Shown: positions 44,460 through 52,871 of the stretch, in pieces
Layout of the letters: each line of letters starts with the position of its first letter
Numbering within the stretch: the first letter of the stretch is position 1
Assembly (NCBI GenBank): GCA_947493255.1
Contig: CANLQK010000007.1
Coordinates: 1-64,000, forward strand
Direction: 5' to 3'
From: an uncultured Paracoccaceae bacterium
GTDB taxonomy: Bacteria; Pseudomonadota; Alphaproteobacteria; Rhodobacterales; Rhodobacteraceae
Length of the DNA stretch: 64,000 nt
Notes under the pieces: model-generated
Databases searched by the model: none
The model's input: only the letters and a program-made list of their open reading frames with translations
What the model was told of the DNA's origin: nothing
Made by a program: the position numbers and the translations under genes

Positions 44460-45917
44460 CTAGGTCCCCATCCGTTCTTCTAACCGCTCAATGACATCTG
44501 ACGGGACCTCGTCCTGTTCAAGCTGCTCCAATATACGTGTTTTCACTGGCGGGGGCATTCTGCTTTCTTCGACAAACGCAACCAAACGAGCGCGCCGGTC
44601 GGGCGCAAGGGTAACCATTTCCGGTGCCTCTGGCGCGACGGTTTCTGCATTGGGGTCGATGGGCTGCACCGCAATCCCTTGCCCTAACAACGGCGACCGT
44701 TCTGCCACGATCTGCCGGCCATACGTTTCACGCCCACGGATAAGAACATCATCACCTTGACGGCGGACCAGTTCGATCTCGACCTCCTCCAGTCTATTCT
44801 CATCACCAAGAACGAGGACCGTTTCGTTTGCACCTACAGCGGTGGACGGCACGCGCGCCACGCCGCGCAATTCCGGTTCGGTCACTGTGACTGTCACAAA
44901 ATCACCTGGCCGTAGTGCAGCGGATGTTTCGAGTTTCGCAAAAATCAAACGGCCTGTCTGACCTTCGCCCACCAATGCGCTTTCTCGTGAAATCTGACCT
45001 TTTGCGGTGATCGTCAGCCCTTGGGCTTCTAAAGTGACCAGTATGTCGGCGTTGCTAAGGTTTCCATCCTCTCCGACCAGTCGTGCATACTGGGCGGTAG
45101 AAAGGCGGAAAGAAACTTCTAGGTCGTCTTTGCGAATAAGTTCCCCCAGCCGTTCGTTGGCTGTTACACGAACCCCTGTCGCAACACTGACATCCGCTAA
45201 AGTTCCAGAAAACGGCGCAAGGATTTCGGTATCGGCCAAAACGCGATCCGCATCCGCAAGGTTAAGCTGTTCGCGGCTTAGCTGAGTTGCGGCTTGGTCC
45301 AATCGAGCTTGTGCCTGCGCGTCGGCCTGTCTGCGCGACAGGACCGCTTGGCGGGCAGAAGACAGCGCCAATTCAGCCGTTTCGGTTGCGGCTGCCGTGC
45401 CAACGCCCCTTTGTTCAAGGTCCCGTTGACGGGTCAAAGCCTGTTGACGAAGTTCGGCTTGTTCAACCGCTGCCGCCATTTCGTCTTGTGCCAGAACCAG
45501 CGCGCGCTCTGCATCTCGTTTTTCAGCCTCTGCGTCGCGCAAATCTGCGGCGACGCGATCACGTGCAGATTGAGCGTCTCGTGCGTCAATCCGCACCAAG
45601 ACTTCGCCTTCCGACACCCGCCCACCGTCAACAAAATTTTCTGAAACTTCGAGGATTGTTCCGCCAGATAACGCCCGAATGCCAAGCGTGTTTGCGCTGT
45701 CCAACTGACCAAACACGACCAGCTCCGGTGCAACTGTTTGGGGGGTGACGGTTACAACATTTACGGACAAAACCCGTTCTCGCTGGGGAAAACTTCGAGG
45801 TTCGGCGTTCATCCGTTCCTGAACGGCCAACCGAACTGTATTTCCTGCCCAAGCAAACAACGCCAAAGTTACCGCCAGCAGGAAAATGCCAATCAGGCTT
45901 CTGCGAATGAACTGCAT
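44460..45917 (-). CDS. RND efflux periplasmic adaptor (HlyD/MFP family)
   Basis: A 485-residue adaptor protein with one N-terminal membrane helix (SLIGIFLLAVTLALFAWAG), a lipoyl half-motif (ILEVSENFVDGGRVSEGEVLVRID), an alpha-hairpin coiled-coil of roughly 100 residues, the second lipoyl half (EILAPFSGTLADVSVATGVRV) and beta-barrel and membrane-proximal domains. About 55 extra residues at the C terminus (PDRRARLVAFVEESRMPP ... VIERLEERMGT) form a predicted helical tail not typical of adaptors. The start is at 45917, where MQFIRRSL matches adaptor N termini. It precedes the pump gene. Confidence 0.9.
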   Translation of the reverse strand: MQFIRRSLIGIFLLAVTLALFAWAGNTVRLAVQERMNAEPRSFPQRERVLSVNVVTVTPQTVAPELVVFGQLDSANTLGIRALSGGTILEVSENFVDGGRVSEGEVLVRIDARDAQSARDRVAADLRDAEAEKRDAERALVLAQDEMAAAVEQAELRQQALTRQRDLEQRGVGTAAATETAELALSSARQAVLSRRQADAQAQARLDQAATQLSREQLNLADADRVLADTEILAPFSGTLADVSVATGVRVTANERLGELIRKDDLEVSFRLSTAQYARLVGEDGNLSNADILVTLEAQGLTITAKGQISRESALVGEGQTGRLIFAKLETSAALRPGDFVTVTVTEPELRGVARVPSTAVGANETVLVLGDENRLEEVEIELVRRQGDDVLIRGRETYGRQIVAERSPLLGQGIAVQPIDPNAETVAPEAPEMVTLAPDRRARLVAFVEESRMPPPVKTRILEQLEQDEVPSDVIERLEERMGT

Positions 45918-46005
45918 CTTATAAAATTCTCCGTTTGCCCATAAAAGACAGATAGCCCGCGCGGCCAATTAGCAAAGGCAATTAAGCGTTATACGTAGCA
46001 GCACA

Positions 46006-46545
46006 CTATTTCCGTCGCTGATGTTCGTCCAATCGCGGTAGAATTTCTACAAAGTTGCAAGGACGGTGCCGATAGTCCAGTTGCCACACCAAAATGTCAT
46101 CCCATGCGTCTTTGCACGCGCCAGTGCTGCCGGGCAAAGCAAACAGATAGGTGCCATTTGCAACGCCCCCGGTTGCCCTAGATTGCACGGCGCTTGTGCC
46201 GATCTTCTTCATCGACACCATCGTGAAAACCGTCCCGAACGCGTCGATCTCTTTTTCGTAAACGTCACGGTGCGCCTCGACTGTCACATCCCGTCCTGTC
46301 AGGCCGGTTCCGCCAGTCGACAATACAACGTCAATGTCAGGGTCCGCGCACCATGCGCGCAGTTGGTCAGCAATTTGCTCCCGCTCATCGCGCACCATCT
46401 TGCGGTCGGCCAGATGGTGGCCCGCTTTTTCAAGGCGATCCACCAGTGTTTGGCCTGATCGATCGTCATCCAACCCGCGGGTGTCACTGACGCTCAATAC
46501 AGCGATGCGTACAGGAATAAATTCGCGAGTTTCATCTAGGCTCAT
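46006..46545 (-). CDS. moaB: Molybdenum cofactor biosynthesis protein B
   Basis: A 179-residue MoaB/MogA-type protein that adenylylates molybdopterin before Mo insertion. IAVLSVSDTRGLDDDRSGQTL, VVLSTGGTGLTGRDVTVEA and GTYLFALPGSTGACKDAWDDIL are family motifs. The ATG at 46545 shares a base with the upstream gene's TGA. The track start lies far inside that gene and is rejected. Confidence 0.93.
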   Translation of the reverse strand: MSLDETREFIPVRIAVLSVSDTRGLDDDRSGQTLVDRLEKAGHHLADRKMVRDEREQIADQLRAWCADPDIDVVLSTGGTGLTGRDVTVEAHRDVYEKEIDAFGTVFTMVSMKKIGTSAVQSRATGGVANGTYLFALPGSTGACKDAWDDILVWQLDYRHRPCNFVEILPRLDEHQRRK

Positions 46546-47321
46546 CAGTGATCTTTCATTCGAGATTTTAGCGCCAAAAGGTCTGCCCACGCATCGCGCT
46601 TGGAAGGTCCGTTGGTCAAAAGGTAGCTGGGTGCGAACACAGGTAGGGCAGGCACGTTTTCGACGTCGGCCCATTTGCCGCGCAGGCGGGTCATACCACT
46701 GCGACCCATCAATGCGTGACACGGGCCGTTGCCCATCAAAACCAAAACTTTTGGGGCAGCGAGTTCGATATGGCGTTTCAAGAAAGGCACCATCATGGCC
46801 AATTCAGTTGCATTCGGGTCGCGGTTTTGCGGCGGGTTCCAAGGGATGACCGGTGCCATATAAACCGCGTTGTCACCGGTTCTGGCGAGCCCGATGGCCG
46901 CAAACATTTTGTCAAACAACACACCGGCGCGTCCGGCCATCAATTGCCCTGCGCGATCGTCATCGCGGTCTGGCGCATCGGTGATGATCATCACGTCAGA
47001 CCCAGCGGTCCCGTCAGAAAAAATGAAATTACGTGCGGCTGCTTTCAAATCGCAATGTTCAAACGCCAACATCGCGGCGCGCAAGCCGTCCAAATCTTGT
47101 GCCGCTTGTGCTGTGCTTTGGGCAATGGCAGCGGTATCTACCTGCGGTTCTGGCGTGGGTTCTGGCGGTGCCGTATCTGCCGGTTTCACCTTAGGTGCAG
47201 GCTTCTTGTCTTCCAGCGCATACCGATCAATGGGTTCATCGCACATAGCCTCGTCTGCGCCCATCTCGACCTGCCAGTCGAGAAGCGCTTTCGATGTCCA
47301 ATAATCCACAGCCGATTCCAT
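46545..47321 (-). CDS. Uracil-DNA glycosylase-like protein (divergent family 4 type)
   Basis: A 258-residue protein whose C-terminal ~170 residues follow the family-4 UDG layout: VMIITDAPDRDDDRAGQLMAGRAGVLFDKM, APVIPWNPPQNRDPNATE, PKVLVLMGNGPCHALMG, RGKW and APSYLLTNGPSKRDAWADL. Yet GEAPG is TDAPD, the usual HPxYLL reads APSYLL, and cysteines at the Fe-S positions are lost. An acidic and Pro-rich N-terminal half is extra. Start is the second Met (47321), or 47345. It is co-transcribed with moaB. Activity as a glycosylase is uncertain. Confidence 0.75.
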   Translation of the reverse strand: MESAVDYWTSKALLDWQVEMGADEAMCDEPIDRYALEDKKPAPKVKPADTAPPEPTPEPQVDTAAIAQSTAQAAQDLDGLRAAMLAFEHCDLKAAARNFIFSDGTAGSDVMIITDAPDRDDDRAGQLMAGRAGVLFDKMFAAIGLARTGDNAVYMAPVIPWNPPQNRDPNATELAMMVPFLKRHIELAAPKVLVLMGNGPCHALMGRSGMTRLRGKWADVENVPALPVFAPSYLLTNGPSKRDAWADLLALKSRMKDH

Positions 47322-47429
47322 GCCCCATGTTAGCGCGCCCTGCATAGGACTTCACGCTCGTTCTTACCTCTCTGGCTTGCCCCGTCTGGCCGTCGTCCCT
47401 ATAAGCAGCCAAACCAGATCGGAGGCTTC

Positions 47430-48392
47430 ATGGCATTTCGCGCATCGCACCTTTTGGGCATCGAACATCTCCACCCCACGGAAATAACGACTTTGTTGGA
47501 TTTGGCGGACCGTTACGCCGAAGATAACCGGCTGGGTCGCCCACACCGTGACGTGCTGGAGGGGCTGACCCAAATCAATATGTTTTTCGAAAACTCGACC
47601 CGTACACAGGCGAGTTTTGAAATTGCTGGGAAACGTTTGGGGGCCGATGTGATGAACATGGCGATGCAGGCCAGTTCCATCAAGAAGGGCGAAACGCTGA
47701 TCGATACAGCCCTAACCTTGAACGCCATGCACCCTGACCTGTTGGTCGTGCGCCACCCTAATTCTGGTGCGGTGGATCTTTTGTCCCAAAAGGTGAACTG
47801 CGCAGTACTGAATGCAGGGGACGGTAAACACGAACATCCCACACAAGCACTGTTAGACGCGCTGACAATCCGTCGTGCCAAGGGCCGTTTGCACCGCCTG
47901 TCGATCGCAATTTGCGGCGACGTTGCCCATAGTCGCGTGGCGCGTTCGAACATCATGTTGCTGGGTAAAATGGAAAACCGCGTGCGGCTTGTTGGCCCTC
48001 CGACCTTGCTGCCATCTGGCATTGAACATTTCGGCGTCGAGGTTTTTCATGACATGCGCGAAGGTTTGAAAGACGTCGACGTCGTGATGATGTTGCGTCT
48101 TCAAAAAGAACGCATGGATGGTGGGTTTATCCCGTCCGAACGCGAATATTTCCATCGCTACGGGTTGGACGCAGAGAAATTAAGCCATGCCAAAGACGAC
48201 GCAATCGTCATGCACCCAGGGCCAATGAACCGCGGCGTTGAAATCGACGGCACAATCGCGGATGACATCAACCGCAGCGTTATCCAGGAACAGGTCGAGA
48301 TGGGCGTCGCCGTCCGTATGGCTGCAATGGATCTTCTGGCGCGTAATTTGAAGGCCAAACGCGGTGCAAAAGCAGCAGGGGTTATGGTTTGA
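47430..48392 (+). CDS. pyrB: Aspartate carbamoyltransferase catalytic subunit
   Basis: A 320-residue ATCase that makes N-carbamoyl-aspartate for pyrimidines. [23 protein letters not shown] is the carbamoyl-phosphate motif, [10 protein letters not shown] and [16 protein letters not shown] follow, and [12 protein letters not shown] is the aspartate-side loop. GGAGG precedes the ATG. It starts an overlapping operon with three membrane or PH-like proteins, a dihydroorotase homologue and plsY. A pyrI regulatory subunit is absent, consistent with ATCases that assemble with an inactive dihydroorotase. Confidence 0.96.
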   Translation: MAFRASHLLGIEHLHPTEITTLLDLADRYAEDNRLGRPHRDVLEGLTQINMFFENSTRTQASFEIAGKRLGADVMNMAMQASSIKKGETLIDTALTLNAMHPDLLVVRHPNSGAVDLLSQKVNCAVLNAGDGKHEHPTQALLDALTIRRAKGRLHRLSIAICGDVAHSRVARSNIMLLGKMENRVRLVGPPTLLPSGIEHFGVEVFHDMREGLKDVDVVMMLRLQKERMDGGFIPSEREYFHRYGLDAEKLSHAKDDAIVMHPGPMNRGVEIDGTIADDINRSVIQEQVEMGVAVRMAAMDLLARNLKAKRGAKAAGVMV

Positions 48393-48802
48393 CCAAAGGC
48401 CTTCCTCCGCTTGAAGACGATGAAACCGTATTGCACGACCATGTGCCGAGCATGCGGAAATTTCGCAAAGCGGCCTTGATTGCTATCGCAATCACGCTCG
48501 TCCCAACGGTGGTCTTTGCTGCGCTTTGGCCAGACACTGGCGCAGCTGTTGTGCCGCTTTTGTTAACCTGCGTTGTGTTGGTGCAAGAACGGCTAACATT
48601 GGGTCGCCACCGTGCGTGGGTCACAAACCAAAGGGTGATCTTGCAAGGTGGACGTGACGCGCCGCTGTGGGATGTTGCAGGGGTTACGCCGCGCTGGGCT
48701 GGCGTTATCCTCGATGGGGTCGATCTCCGGCTTGCTTATGTGGCCGACGTACAGGTTTTGCGCGATGTCATTACGTTCGCCCAATCAAAAGGTGACACAT
48801 GA
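48389..48802 (+). CDS. Small membrane protein with PH-like C-terminal region
   Basis: A 137-residue protein beginning at a TTG that overlaps the pyrB stop. Two hydrophobic helices ([20 protein letters not shown] and [14 protein letters not shown]) precede a beta-rich C-terminal part ([21 protein letters not shown]...) that resembles bacterial PH-domain proteins (the TNQRVIL block). The start could alternatively be the Met at residue 22. Its stop overlaps the next ATG. It is inserted between pyrB and the dihydroorotase gene; function unknown. Confidence 0.7.
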   Translation: MTKGLPPLEDDETVLHDHVPSMRKFRKAALIAIAITLVPTVVFAALWPDTGAAVVPLLLTCVVLVQERLTLGRHRAWVTNQRVILQGGRDAPLWDVAGVTPRWAGVILDGVDLRLAYVADVQVLRDVITFAQSKGDT

Positions 48803-49341
48803 CTGACGTTGTTGGCGAATACGAACATGGGGTCGTGCGGGTCTTCCTTCTCGACGCCGGGTTGCGTGCCGAAATTCAAGAAACAGGGGCCTACGATGCG
48901 TTCTGCACGGCGCTGGGCATCACGGGTATCAACGCCGACGACGTGCTACAGCTCGAAACGCTGTCGCTGGAAGATATGCCATTGGCAGATTTTTTGCAGT
49001 CGGGATATGACGCCAACGAAGATGACCTGACCGAGTATCAGTTCCAGCTCGACGCAGTCAGCGACAGTGATGCAATGGTTTTGATCGTTCGCTCTGGTGC
49101 GTTTGTTGAACGCCCAGCGACGTTCGCCACCGAAGGCCCCGCCCGCCTGATCGCCACGCTGCGCGAACCCGATTTCGAGGTCCCAATGACACCGCTGCCG
49201 AACCCAGACCCAACAGCGGTTCTTGAAGATGTCCCCGCAAAAAAGAAACCATCAGACGCCGCAATGTCGGGTCGCATCGCGACCATCGCGTTGTTGCTGA
49301 TGGCGTTGCTGGTTTGGTTGATGATTAGGATTGCTGGATGA
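48799..49341 (+). CDS. Hypothetical tail-anchored acidic protein
   Basis: A 180-residue protein, mostly soluble and acidic, with a single C-terminal membrane helix (IATIALLLMALLVWLMIRIAG) that would anchor it by the tail. No named domain is recognised. The central part is LETLSLEDMPLADFLQSGYDANEDDLTEYQF, and a Pro-rich linker precedes the helix. ATGA overlaps join it to both neighbours, which strongly supports translation. Function unknown; perhaps an accessory of the neighbouring PH-like proteins. Confidence 0.75.
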   Translation: MTDVVGEYEHGVVRVFLLDAGLRAEIQETGAYDAFCTALGITGINADDVLQLETLSLEDMPLADFLQSGYDANEDDLTEYQFQLDAVSDSDAMVLIVRSGAFVERPATFATEGPARLIATLREPDFEVPMTPLPNPDPTAVLEDVPAKKKPSDAAMSGRIATIALLLMALLVWLMIRIAG

Positions 49342-49880
49342 CGCAAACAACACAGCCCTCTGAATGGAAAAATATCTTGTCTGAAGACGAGAATATCCTT
49401 TGGCAGGGTGCGCCGGATAGATCGTTTCACGTTCCGCCAAAGAACCTTTTCCTTGTCATCTTTGGTTTGTTCTTCGCGGGTTTCGCATTGTTTTGGATGA
49501 CGATGGCCTACAGTGCCGGCGGAACATTCTGGATGTTCGGGCTTCTGCATTTTTCCGTTGGTGTCGGGATCATCGCGATTGCCCTATTTGGTGGGACGTA
49601 TAAGCGCCGTCACACGTTTTACACGCTTACAGACCAAAACGCCTATATCGCGACGAACTTGCCAATCGTCGGCAGAAAGCTGAACACGTTTCGGATAACA
49701 GATACTACGCCGATTTCTTATGCACCTGGGCATCTCGCAACGGTTCACTTTGCTACAAAACAGGTGCGTACCAAGAACGGGTATCGCACAGTTGATATAG
49801 GGTTTGAACGCATCGAGGATGGCGGCGACGTGTATCGGTTGATACGTCAACTCCAAGACCCAAAAGAAGGGGACATGTAA
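49338..49880 (+). CDS. PH-like (bPH) domain membrane protein
   Basis: A 180-residue protein: a soluble start (EDENILWQGAPDRSF), two membrane helices (LFLVIFGLFFAGFALFWMTM and FWMFGLLHFSVGVGIIAIALF), then a beta-rich segment (RHTFYTLTDQNAYIATNLP) typical of bacterial PH domains. The W-Q-G-x-P motif is frequent in bPH_1 proteins. The start overlaps the previous stop (ATGA). It precedes the dihydroorotase homologue by 46 bp. Function unknown. Confidence 0.75.
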   Translation: MTQTTQPSEWKNILSEDENILWQGAPDRSFHVPPKNLFLVIFGLFFAGFALFWMTMAYSAGGTFWMFGLLHFSVGVGIIAIALFGGTYKRRHTFYTLTDQNAYIATNLPIVGRKLNTFRITDTTPISYAPGHLATVHFATKQVRTKNGYRTVDIGFERIEDGGDVYRLIRQLQDPKEGDM

Positions 49881-49926
49881 TGACCTGTTCCTTGAAACTA
49901 AAACGAGCCACTGGTGAAGGGTAAAT

Positions 49927-51198
49927 ATGCGCACTCTTTTTGAAAACGCCCGACTGATTGATCCCGAAGCAGGGACAGACACGCTGGGGTCCCTGATGGT
50001 TGAAGACGGTTATATCGTCGATGTTGGCGGAAAAGCGGACCAAGTGATCGACTGTCGCGGTAAATGTCTTGCGCCGGGTATTGTAGATATCGGCGTGAAA
50101 GTGTCCGAACCGGGCGAACGCCACAAAGAGAGTTTCGCCTCTGCTGGTCGTGCTGCGGTGGCTGGCGGGGTGACCACAATGGTAACACGTCCCGACACAG
50201 ACCCGGCCATCGACACGCCAGAAACATTGGAATTTGTCGAACGCCGCGCGTCAATCGATGCCGCCGTGAATGTTTTGCCGATGGCGGCCCTGACGAAAGG
50301 GCGCGATGGCCGCGAGATGACCGAGATTGGTTTTCTGATGGATGCAGGCGCGATTGCCTTCACAGATTGTGACCGCGTGGTCACCGACACAAAAGTGTTC
50401 ACACGTGCGCTGACCTACGCCAAATCTTGCGGCGCCCTGGTGATTGGCCATGTGCAGGAACCGGGATTGTCGAAAGGTGCGGCAGTCACATCCGGGAAAT
50501 TCGCGTCGCTACGGGGCTTGCCGGGTGTGTCTCCGATGGCTGAACGCATGGGCGTGGACCGCGATGTTGCCTTGTTGGAAATGACAGGCGCGGCCTATCA
50601 TATTGACCAGATCACAACAGCACGTGCGCTGCCAGCACTGGAACGCGCGAAAGCCAATGGGCTTAACATCACTGCGGGGGTCGGCATCCACCACCTGACG
50701 CTGAACGAACTCGACGTGGCCGACTACCGGACGTTCTTTAAACTTAAGCCACCGCTGCGGTCCGAAGACGACCGGCTGGCTGTGGTTGAAGCGGTCGCAA
50801 CTGGTGTGATCGATATCATTTCGTCTATGCATACGCCGCAAGACGAAGAGTCTAAAAGGTTGCCATATGAGGAAGCTGCAAGCGGGGCGGTGGCCCTTGA
50901 AACGTTGCTGCCTGCGGCGCTTCGATTGGTCCATGCAGGACATATGGACCTGCCACAACTGTTCCGCGCGCTTTCGCTAAACCCTTCAAAACGTTTGGGT
51001 TTGAGCTGCGGTCGCCTGACCGTTGGGGCGCCGGCGGATTTGGTTTTGTTCGACCCAGATGCAAGCCTGAAGCTGGATCGTTTCAAGCTTAAGTCGAAGT
51101 CCAAAAACACGCCATTTGACGGGGCTATGTTGCAAGGTAAGGTGATCGCGACCTATGTGGGTGGCGTGAACAAGACTGAAAGCCTGACCGATGCCTGA
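49927..51198 (+). CDS. Dihydroorotase homologue lacking metal ligands (pseudo-DHOase, PyrC'/PyrX type)
   Basis: A 423-residue amidohydrolase-fold protein with the type-I dihydroorotase framework (LAPGIVDIGVKVSEPGERHKE, GGVTTMVTRPDTDPAI, ALETLLPAALRL). The catalytic HxH of family members reads GVK here (residues ~56-58), the third barrel His region reads YHIDQIT, and the usual DHAPH reads MHTPQ, so the binuclear zinc site cannot form. In Pseudomonas an equivalent inactive PyrC' is needed to assemble ATCase; with pyrB upstream, the same role is likely. A separate active PyrC must exist elsewhere. Confidence 0.85.
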   Translation: MRTLFENARLIDPEAGTDTLGSLMVEDGYIVDVGGKADQVIDCRGKCLAPGIVDIGVKVSEPGERHKESFASAGRAAVAGGVTTMVTRPDTDPAIDTPETLEFVERRASIDAAVNVLPMAALTKGRDGREMTEIGFLMDAGAIAFTDCDRVVTDTKVFTRALTYAKSCGALVIGHVQEPGLSKGAAVTSGKFASLRGLPGVSPMAERMGVDRDVALLEMTGAAYHIDQITTARALPALERAKANGLNITAGVGIHHLTLNELDVADYRTFFKLKPPLRSEDDRLAVVEAVATGVIDIISSMHTPQDEESKRLPYEEAASGAVALETLLPAALRLVHAGHMDLPQLFRALSLNPSKRLGLSCGRLTVGAPADLVLFDPDASLKLDRFKLKSKSKNTPFDGAMLQGKVIATYVGGVNKTESLTDA

Positions 51199-51799
51199 GA
51201 TTGTAAACACCATTGCGACCTTCGGCATTTGGGCTGTCATTGCCTACCTGATCGGGTCGATCCCCTCGGGTGTGATCATTGCGCGCGTGATGGGGTTGGG
51301 CAATTTGCGCGAAATTGGTTCGGGCAACATCGGGGCCACAAACGTACTGCGCACGGGGTCCAAAAAGGCCGCCGCGTCTACCCTTCTACTTGATATGGGC
51401 AAGGGGCTCGCGGCGGTGTGGTTGGCGTCGGCATTTGCTGGACCGGACGTGGCGCAAGTGGCTGGTTTTGTTGTTCTAATTGGCCATTGTTTTCCTGTTT
51501 GGTTGGGGTTTCGGGGTGGCAAGGGTGTCGCCACATTCTTTGGGGTTCTGTTTGGCCTTGCTTGGCCTTTGGGGATCATCGCGGCCGTCGCATGGCTTGG
51601 CACTGCGGCGCTCTTTCGGATCTCTTCATTGGCGGCCTTGGTGGCAAGCCTGAGCGCCCCCGTCGCGGCCTATTTCATCGGACCACAAACCGTGTTCTTT
51701 TTGATGGTTTGCCTGTGTTCGCTGATTTTCCTGCGCCACCGCGGCAACATTCAGCGGTTGGTTGATGGCACTGAGACCAAGATAGGGTCGAAGGGTTAA
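51191..51799 (+). CDS. plsY: Acyl-phosphate:glycerol-3-phosphate acyltransferase
   Basis: A 202-residue polytopic enzyme that acylates glycerol 3-phosphate from acyl-phosphate, the first step of phospholipid synthesis. YLIGSIPSGVIIARVMGLGNLREIGSGNIGATNVLRTG and GFRGGKGVATFFGVLFGL are PlsY signature loops; about five helices are seen. Its start overlaps the dihydroorotase homologue by eight bases, so it is part of the same operon. Confidence 0.95.
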   Translation: MPEIVNTIATFGIWAVIAYLIGSIPSGVIIARVMGLGNLREIGSGNIGATNVLRTGSKKAAASTLLLDMGKGLAAVWLASAFAGPDVAQVAGFVVLIGHCFPVWLGFRGGKGVATFFGVLFGLAWPLGIIAAVAWLGTAALFRISSLAALVASLSAPVAAYFIGPQTVFFLMVCLCSLIFLRHRGNIQRLVDGTETKIGSKG

Positions 51800-52046
51800 C
51801 GGCCCGTCCGCACAAGTTCCAAAATCCGCGCGACTCAAAGGTTAATGCCTTATTTTGCTACGTTCTGGCGATATGGGTCGGGTATGGGGGCAGTATGGGT
51901 TTGGTATTGCTCTGGACCCAACATTTGCATGGTTAACACACCGAACTGTGGGGTTTGTTAAGAGGTGTGGTTGCAGCGAATGGCTGCTTGTAGAGCCAAG
52001 CCCACCTAGTCGTACTTATCGTTCCCTATTTACGTAAAAACATAGC

Positions 52047-52691
52047 CTATTGGCTGTTTTGCTTTTGACGTTTCCTGAAGGCCGCGACTTTCGCACGATT
52101 GCCGCATACCGCTTGGCTACACCATCTGCGGCGGTGGCCCTTTGTCCGGTCATAGAACCACATTGTGCACGGGCCGTTATGACAGTTTCGAATAAGGTCG
52201 AAATCGCCGTTACATAGAAGGTCAGCCATCGCTGCAGCCAACGGTGCAAGCAGATCATCGGAGTTTTGCCAAGACCGTTTGGCGGCCAAGCGCAATCCTG
52301 TGTCTTGAACGTCTTCGATATGCTGAAAGGATACACCCTGGGCTAGGATCGCATTCAATCGATCGATGTCTGTGGGCGATAACGCACCAGTGCCAGATGT
52401 TTTCACCTGAACAAGCACGTCGCGAAACCATTCACGTAAAGTAACCGCATCTCGCGCAGTCTGGTCTAAAGCCTGTGATGAGAACTGCGACAAGACGTTT
52501 TGCGCTTCGTGCTGTTCGATCACGTTCGTTCTAACCAGCCACGCCACGAAATCAGGTCCGTTTGCAATCCAATCGACCATTTCTCCGTTTGAATCTGCGA
52601 ACGAGTTCAAAAAATCAAGCGCAACATGATCGCCCACCAATGCGGGTGGCTGGCGGCCGGTTGGGTCGTGGGAAAGTGCGATATCGGTCAT
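52047..52691 (-). CDS. CGNR zinc-finger protein (ABATE-like N-terminal domain)
   Basis: A 214-residue regulator-type protein. The N-terminal ~140 residues form the ABATE-like domain (GDHVALDFLNSF, FVAWLVR). The C-terminal zinc finger has RNCHNGPCTMWFYDRTKGHRRRWCSQAVCGNRAKVAAFR, with the conserved Cys residues and the CGNR motif. The ATG at 52691 is used rather than the upstream TTG of the track. It is divergent from an SDR across a gap holding four GTTACA half-sites, which is the likely binding site of this protein. Confidence 0.9.
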   Translation of the reverse strand: MTDIALSHDPTGRQPPALVGDHVALDFLNSFADSNGEMVDWIANGPDFVAWLVRTNVIEQHEAQNVLSQFSSQALDQTARDAVTLREWFRDVLVQVKTSGTGALSPTDIDRLNAILAQGVSFQHIEDVQDTGLRLAAKRSWQNSDDLLAPLAAAMADLLCNGDFDLIRNCHNGPCTMWFYDRTKGHRRRWCSQAVCGNRAKVAAFRKRQKQNSQ

Positions 52692-52699
52692 CACAAGTT

Positions 52700-52771
52700 T
52701 GTAACCCAATAAATAGCCGTTGACAAGTTACAGGTAGATGTAACATGTAAAAGAACACTTAAACGGTTACA
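52700..52771. promoter_or_regulatory. Symmetric four-half-site operator (TGTAAC/GTTACA) in the divergent CGNR/SDR gap
   Basis: Half-sites TGTAAC (52700-52705), GTTACA (52727-52732), TGTAAC (52739-52744) and GTTACA (52766-52771) are spaced 21, 6 and 21 bp. The whole array is an exact dyad about position 52735.5. The inner pair is a 6-6-6 inverted repeat. The outer pair extends to GGTTACA. Such exact symmetry is unlikely by chance and marks a dimer-of-dimers operator. Confidence 0.75.
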
Positions 52772-52871
52772 CGTGAGAAAGAACCATCATGACCGTCATA
52801 CAACCGCAACATCCAACTGCTGATGGAAACACCAAATGAAATTCCTTCAGCTCTTCAGAAAGAAAAAACCA

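Noticed and set aside
49927-51198. Calling this gene an active dihydroorotase (pyrC)
   Set aside because: The HxH metal motif and the DHAPH aspartate are missing; it is reported as an inactive homologue instead.
51800-52046. Possible small RNA or gene in the plsY/CGNR gap
   Set aside because: I saw GGGTATGGGGGCAGTATGGG-type short repeats but no hairpin, terminator or ORF that stands out.
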